Assembly: GCA_949775045.1 (NCBI GenBank)
Contig: OX459095.1
Coordinates: 34,834,768-34,898,767, forward strand
Direction of reading: 5' to 3'
DNA from: Metridium senile
Taxonomy: Eukaryota; Cnidaria; Anthozoa; Actiniaria; Metridiidae
DNA: 64,000 bases
Shown: piece after piece, positions 59,748-64,000 of the stretch
Numbering within the stretch: position 1 is the stretch's first letter
Layout of the letters: every line of letters starts with the position of its first letter
Made by a program: the position numbers and the translations under genes
Notes under the pieces: model-generated
The model's database searches: none
What the model saw: only the letters and a program-made list of their open reading frames with translations
What the model was told of the DNA's origin: nothing

Positions 59748-59839
59748 TTCTAAAAACAAGCGTCCCATAAAACTGTCCCACAATACATCGCGCACCGTAC
59801 TAGTTACCAGTTCCTCGCGCAACTCCGAAAGGGCTAATA

Positions 59840-60200
59840 TATTTCCTATATTTTTCAAGTTTCCCTATATTTCCCTATATAGTTCATAAATACCCTATAA
59901 TTCACTATAATTTTATTGGAAAGAGACAAATAAACAATTGTTTTTAAAACCTGAGTGCTGGTGGTTTTAAAAAGCTGAGTCAACTAGTACTACTTCAGGA
60001 TCAAACAAAACAGAAAACCAGTAAGTATCAAATGTAATGATGTCAAATACAGTAGATGAAGATTATATGTAGCCCACAATCCCAAGTTGTGAGACCCAAT
60101 GATGACTTAGATGATAAGTGACTGAGGGGCCATATATCAAATAGTATTTTTTTAAATACATTTACTAAAATAAATGTAGAAGACAACATTACTTTCATTT
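59840..60200. repeat. CCCTATATTT-rich sub-terminal repeats and AT-rich spacer
   Basis: Several CCCTATATTTC/CCCTATA units at 59840-59905 match the style of 63180-63260. Nothing coding. Confidence 0.5.
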
Positions 60201-60364
60201 CTTGTTTTCCAGGTTCTTTTAATTAAATCTCGCACTGCATCATGTTCATATTATTTATTGATAATAAAACTAAATCATTTTTTTTTTGTCTCTAGGTAAG
60301 GTTTGTGTAGAGTAACTGCAAATAGTATTCCAGTAATCTTATCACTGTAAAGTGTACTACTTGA

Positions 60365-60965
60365 AACAATGACGCATGGTCCAACCAAATGGTCATATGA
60401 TTGGGAACTGGTGTACTTCATGTAAGACTTCAAAATACAAAGCTTTCTGTACCTTAATTATGCTTGAAAGAGTTCTCAATTGACAATTCTAGATTGACTC
60501 AAATTCAGCAACATGCCAAAGGAGAAAAGCACAAAAGCAAGTCACAGGCAAAGTCTTCTCATGTTTAGAGACATTTTGTACTTTCTACAAATAACAGTGA
60601 AACTAGTAGAGGGCCAGGCACCTGTCAATGTACCCATTCAAGACATGTCTGACTTCAAGAGAAAGTAACTACAGCTGATCTATCTGGGCCATGAAAACTG
60701 CTGCAAGCAACTATTCATTTGCATCATCAAATGGTAAGAAAAAGAGACTACTGTAAGGCTATTCCAGACATGTTGGCACCAATAAAGGTAGGAAAGACTG
60801 AGGATTGATGTACATTTACTAGCATTTGTACTGCTAAGGAATTGAAAGCTCATTCAAGTAAACAGGATTATCTTACCAAGAAAGATAGAGACTACATGCA
60901 ATTGTTGTGTTTAACATGTTGTAAATTAGTTTGTCATTTGTCTGTCTAAAATAAAATAAAAACAT
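60365..60965 (+). pseudogene. Decayed hAT-type transposase start (BED-like)
   Basis: Broken frames give PTKWSYDWELVYF, CKTS, and IQQHAKGEKHKSKSQAKSSH (about 60505), a pattern of W..C..C...H.KG..H like BED fingers in hAT transposases. Further pieces (KAIPDMLAPIKVGKTED, TAKELKAHSSKQD) follow, with stops in between. It fits the idea of an outer hAT element. Weak evidence, no core domain. Confidence 0.4.
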
Positions 60966-61374
60966 GAGATGTAATAAACTTGACTAGGAGTATTTCAATA
61001 ATAATAGATACACAATTCAGTCAATGCAATGGTTGTGTTGTATATGATGTAAAACATGTGAAGGTAATAAAATATTTTCAATGCGTATCTAGTAGTTTAA
61101 AAAGCCTTTAGGGGCGAACCATTCGATTTTTGAGGAGGGGTTAGAAATAAAAAAATCCCTGCACAGGCTGAAACTAAGGGCCGAAAAAAAATCCTGCAAG
61201 GCAAAATTTGCAAAAATATCCCATAAGGGACCGTTCATTATTTATGCCAGGGAGGGGGCTGGCAATATTTTTTTATACTTAAATAAAACTTCCTAGCCCC
61301 AACATAGTGTAATGAAAAAAGCTCATGACCCCTACAGAGGTTGTTGAAAATCTACATAGCCCCCCTCCTTCCGA

Positions 61375-62345
61375 ATGACAAAAAATGCGTGGAAAGTGGC
61401 TCATGGAGTGACTTCAAGGATTGATGACGCACCGGTCCTCTCCGAATATATCAGTCTTGTATCAGATAAACCAGAAGAGGGGTTATTTTTCAACCAAGCT
61501 TTTCTAAAAGAATATTCTTCAAAGAGTAATGAGCAGAAAAAGGAAGTACCAGGTGCCGCGTACATTAAGAAAATTATTGATTTTCGCGACAAACATTACC
61601 AGCAAGGTGAACTCTACCTTGAGTTTCTCAAAGGTGAGTGTTCAAAAACGTCATCTGATGGAGAACCATGTAAAGAATGCCAGGAAAGAGAATGGATTAG
61701 TCCTAAAATGCGTCGCATTCCTAGACCAGTGCCAGACACATCCAAATTACCTACGTTTCACTACAAAGATGTGTTCGACTCTTTAAAATATGGTAATAAC
61801 GATCATGATGATGAATTTCGACCTCCAGATGACTGGCAACCTAGGCACAACATCAAAGCAGCATTCAAGGATGGCACATTAAAACTTGGTGATGAAGAAG
61901 GAATATCGATGTTTTCTAGCAAATATATTGTGGAAAAGCAATTAATAAAGGAATATTTACTCCATCTAACTACTTTAGCAAGAACAAAGAATATTGGAGA
62001 AAATGACAGAAAAGAGCAGCGTCAGGAGAGGGAGCAGACGGGTTTTGAAGAATATGATTGGGGCGTTCTCGTCAAGATTGGGTCAATCCAAAAATTAAAA
62101 GTCAAAGAGCTAGAAAAATATTTAAAACACTTCAATCTCTCACTTAGAGGGAAAAAAACGATAAAGTTCGAAGGGTTTTAGCACACGTCTGTAGTGCCGG
62201 AGGTGTAGGACTAGACAATCACACTGGTACTCTGCCTGAAAAAGATCCCGAAGACGCTGAATCATCAAGAAGCAGTAGTGAAGAGAGTGACAGTGATGAC
62301 GATGACCTTGTGATTGCATATCAAAAAGTAGTGAGGACTCTATAG
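61375..62345 (+). pseudogene. C-terminal part of an uncharacterised transposon protein with SAP-like motif
   Basis: The open part (61375-62181) has KKIIDFRDKHYQQGELYLEF, a Cys unit ECSKTSSDGEPCKEC, WISPKMRRIPRPVPDTSKLP, DDWQPRHNIKAAFKDGTLKL, MFSSKYIVEKQLIKEYLLHL and, near the end, IQKLKVKELEKYLKHFNLSL, which resembles a SAP helix pair. After a frame change near 62160 a Ser/Asp-rich acidic tail continues (SSRSSSEESDSDDDD) to about 62345. I recall the same order in uncharacterised cnidarian proteins. The upstream catalytic part is absent here, so the element is a deletion derivative. Confidence 0.55.
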
Positions 62346-62641
62346 AAAGCAGTAGCAACGATGAGGAAGTCTTTCAGCAAGTTATTGACGTTATTCCACG
62401 TCGATCTAGACGAAATGTTGGGCCGTCGCAATCAAGATACAATGAGCAATTTTTATATTTCTAACCATTCTACGCTGGCATACGAACAGTCAGAAGTATT
62501 TGCGACTGAGCTTATACTATTGATTTATGATTTAATTTTAATACTGATTAAAAATTGCATTTATTTGTACTTAATATAAGCTAACATAGTATGATTTCTA
62601 CAAAAGAAAGTCATTGTTTCCTTTTACTGAACTTTTTTTAT

Positions 62642-62899
62642 TACAGCGCAAAGCCCAAAAATGTGACCGCAGATAATTTATTCACATTCTTTTGACATGT
62701 TTGTCTGTAGCTGCTTTGGATTCAAATGGACTTCATTCTAGCTATTTTAACCTCAAAATTTATCTGAAGATTGACATCATTCTTGTCTTGTGACTCACAG
62801 TGAGAAATGTTGACATTTAATCTAGAGGAGTTGATTGAAAAAATGTAGAAAAAATATGAATAAATTATTGCCGGTCATACTTTTGGGCTTTGCGCTGTA
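62642..62899. mobile_element. Mariner-like MITE, 258 bp
   Basis: TACAGCGCAAAGCCCAAAA at 62642 pairs with TTTTGGGCTTTGCGCTGTA ending 62899, and GTGACCGCAGATAATTTATT pairs with AATAAATTATTGCCGGTCA. TA at the very ends fits a TA target. Non-coding. Confidence 0.85.
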
Positions 62900-63180
62900 A
62901 TATTATGCTGACAAAAAAACTAGATGACCCCTCAAATTTGCTGCCATGTTTCTGCTGACCCCCCTCTTGAGTCCTCTGAATTTATCGTGACCCCCTCCCA
63001 ATTCTTGCCAGCCCCCTCCCTGGCATAAATAATGAACGGTCCCTAAAATCTTTGTAATATTCCCAAAAACATTTCGAACGCTTCCAGGGAGCTAAAGAAA
63101 TTTCTTGCACCGACTAAATCTTTAACCCCTTCCCCCTCAAAACTCGAATGGTTCGCCCCTTGTAAAGATTCCTGCATTGC

Positions 63181-63262
63181 CCTATATTTACCCTCTAATT
63201 CACCTATATTAGCCCTATATTTTTGTGAAAAATACCCTATTTTTGGCCCTATATTTTTGCAT
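63181..63262 (-). repeat. CCCTATATTT repeats at the right hAT end
   Basis: About six units of (G)CCCTATATTT or CCCTATTTTT in 80 bp, next to the CTTGAGGCCCTG terminus. Sub-terminal motif repeats of this kind are common transposase binding sites in hAT elements (family knowledge). Confidence 0.55.
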
Positions 63263-63282
63263 GATGCAGCTTGAGGCCCTGA

Positions 63283-63648
63283 AACGTTCAAAACAAACTC
63301 TTTGTACTGTTTTTACTATATTTTGTTGCTATTAAAAGGAGACATTTTTCATGTTTTGACGGCAAGTTTGTCAACTCATAATTATCTTTCACTAGAATGG
63401 TTTTCCAGCCAAACAAGGTTTACAAAGGATATATCTGAAATGGAAAAAGCATAACTAAACGACTGTATGCAAGTGTTTTATGTCGATGTAAGATAAAAAG
63501 ATGGAAGCCAGTTCAAAGTGTCTTCACTACGAGCGATCCGAGCTGCTATTGACAGACAGGTTTCTGAAACAAACAAAAAACATGACATCAATTAAAACAT
63601 AATTAATACGCGCATATAATTCGTTTTTGTAGTTCTGGATCAAGCAGA
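63283..63648. other. Upstream region of the terminal gene
   Basis: No coding signal; an ACGAGCGATCCGAGCTGC GC patch at about 63530 and AT-rich DNA before the start codon. Confidence 0.4.
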
Positions 63649-64000
63649 ATGGCGAATCCTTGTATTTTTATGTGGAAATTTGACTGCGACAGTAGAAACT
63701 ATGATCTCACAAAAGCGGGTACAGCTCATATTGCAACAATTATAAAATTTAGCAAGGAATATCAAGATGATATGCATGTTAAGCTAGAGGAAACACTAGC
63801 AGGCAATCCAGAATTAACCATCGACTGCCACAGCAGCTGCGTATCTACCTACACCTCCAAATTGCATTTGAGCTGTCAAAAGAAACGCCAAGCCAACCCA
63901 GAAAAACAATGCCGATCTCAAGTGCCTACCTTTAAATTCAAAGAAAACTGCCTGTTTTGTGGAGAGCAGTGTGAACTGGAGAGAGACAAGAAGCACCCTG
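63649..64000 (+). CDS. N-terminal part of a Cys/His-rich transposon-type protein, runs off the window
   Basis: ATGGCGAATCCTTG opens a frame without stops to the window end (117 codons): MANPCIFMWKFDCDSRNYDL, AHIATIIKFSKEYQD, then LAGNPELTIDCHSSCVSTYT and FKENCLFCGEQCELERDKK. The pairs C-H-S-S-C and C-x-x-C-x-x-x-C suggest zinc binding. I recall this N-terminal order in the same large uncharacterised family as the gene remnant at 45130-46770 (zinc modules before a transposase-like core). Intact as far as seen; function unproven. Confidence 0.6.
   Translation, partial: MANPCIFMWKFDCDSRNYDLTKAGTAHIATIIKFSKEYQDDMHVKLEETLAGNPELTIDCHSSCVSTYTSKLHLSCQKKRQANPEKQCRSQVPTFKFKENCLFCGEQCELERDKKHP

Larger units (their letters stand above)
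55630..59837. mobile_element. Complete ISL2EU DNA transposon, 4208 bp
   Basis: 79 bp TIRs (55630-55708 and 59759-59837) starting TTAGCCCTTTCGGAGTTGCG differ at one position. TA is duplicated at 55628-55629 and 59838-59839. Two convergent genes fill the inside: a THAP-DDE transposase (plus) and a two-exon SAP-SWIM-YqaJ nuclease (minus), both with open frames. This two-gene plan is known for the ISL2EU (IS4EU-related) superfamily. Low TIR divergence and intact frames suggest recent activity. Confidence 0.9.
61226..63044 (+). mobile_element. 1.8 kb TIR element with AGGGACCGTTCATTATTTAT ends, carrying a gene fragment
   Basis: AGGGACCGTTCATTATTTAT (61226), followed by GCCAGGGAGGGGGCTGGCAA, is inverted exactly at 63006-63044 (39 bp). 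The inside holds a plus-strand coding region (61375-62400) and a mariner-like MITE (62642-62899). It is nested tightly within the AGGGGCGAACC element, so either one inserted near the centre of the other or both ends belong to one compound element. Confidence 0.8.
61110..63160. mobile_element. TIR element with AGGGGCGAACCATTCGA ends
   Basis: AGGGGCGAACCATTCGATTT at 61110 pairs with the inverted copy ending GAATGGTTCGCCCCT at 63160; GAGGAGGGGTTA follows on the left and TAACCCCTTCCCCCTC on the right. It encloses the element at 61226-63044. No clear target duplication. Confidence 0.75.
55608..63282. mobile_element. Probable hAT element hosting ISL2EU and other insertions
   Basis: CAGGGCTTCAAG at 55608 and CTTGAGGCCCTG ending 63282 are inverted with one mismatch and have hAT form. 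Sub-terminal CCCTATATTT repeats appear on both inner sides once ISL2EU is removed (55623-55629 joined to 59838-59900; 63180-63260). Decayed BED-like coding lies at 60360-60960. Only a short AACG is shared by the flanks, so the 8 bp duplication expected for hAT is not confirmed. Confidence 0.5.

Noticed and set aside
1..64000. Bacterial operons, CRISPR array, rRNA or tRNA genes
   Set aside because: No Shine-Dalgarno-spaced gene runs, no regularly spaced short repeats and no cloverleaf-type sequence were seen; introns and element types are eukaryotic.

Overview
This 64 kb window is eukaryotic: spliced genes with GT-AG introns, AT-rich DNA, microsatellites and many stacked transposable elements. 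No rRNA, tRNA, CRISPR array, operon or bacterial gene was seen. The mix of elements (TTAA-flanked foldbacks, Merlin, ISL2EU, PIF-Harbinger, Tc1, a SWIM-bearing MULE, BEL/Pao, a Crypton/KIAA1958-like exon, several cnidarian/sponge-type transposon proteins) suggests an early-branching or aquatic invertebrate such as a cnidarian or sponge. That placement is inference. I see no convincing host housekeeping gene; almost every coding signal belongs to a mobile element.

Layout. 1-7 kb: a large foldback cut by the window start, a LINE 3' end split by a mariner-like MITE, a gypsy integrase tail, a TIR element with another foldback inside it, and an IS630/Tc1 transposase remnant. 7-19 kb: an integrase-type chromodomain, a 3.06 kb TTAA foldback, a decayed transposon protein, a Merlin transposase cut beside its catalytic Asp by a 1.15 kb element, and satellites. 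18.6-27.1 kb: a candidate 8.5 kb TIR transposon whose minus-strand gene has zinc-finger exons, a tetratricopeptide block and a transposase-like domain. 27.3-30 kb: a decayed MULE with a SWIM finger. 31-34 kb: a decayed element gene combining a transposase-like region, a RING-like finger and a cysteine-peptidase-like region. 38.5-50.2 kb: one BEL/Pao gag-pro region split by a 4.09 kb TTAA foldback (itself carrying two MITEs) and by a 5.77 kb TIR element (carrying its own gene remnant, a LINE and a MITE). 50-55 kb: a P-loop helicase fragment, hairpin MITEs, a KIAA1958/Crypton-like first exon, a Tc1 pseudogene and a PIF-Harbinger relic. 55.6-63.3 kb: a probable hAT element hosting an apparently intact 4.2 kb ISL2EU transposon (THAP-DDE transposase plus a convergent two-exon SAP-SWIM-YqaJ gene), and further nested TIR elements. 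63.6 kb to the end: the open start of another zinc-binding transposon protein.

The most complete functional unit is ISL2EU at 55630-59837: 79 bp TIRs with one mismatch, a TA duplication and two uninterrupted reading frames. The least familiar is the 18597-27115 element with the TPR-containing gene. Target-site duplications let the insertion order be read at several loci; at two sites removing the insert brings the interrupted retroelement back into frame. Family names were recognised by eye without a database search.
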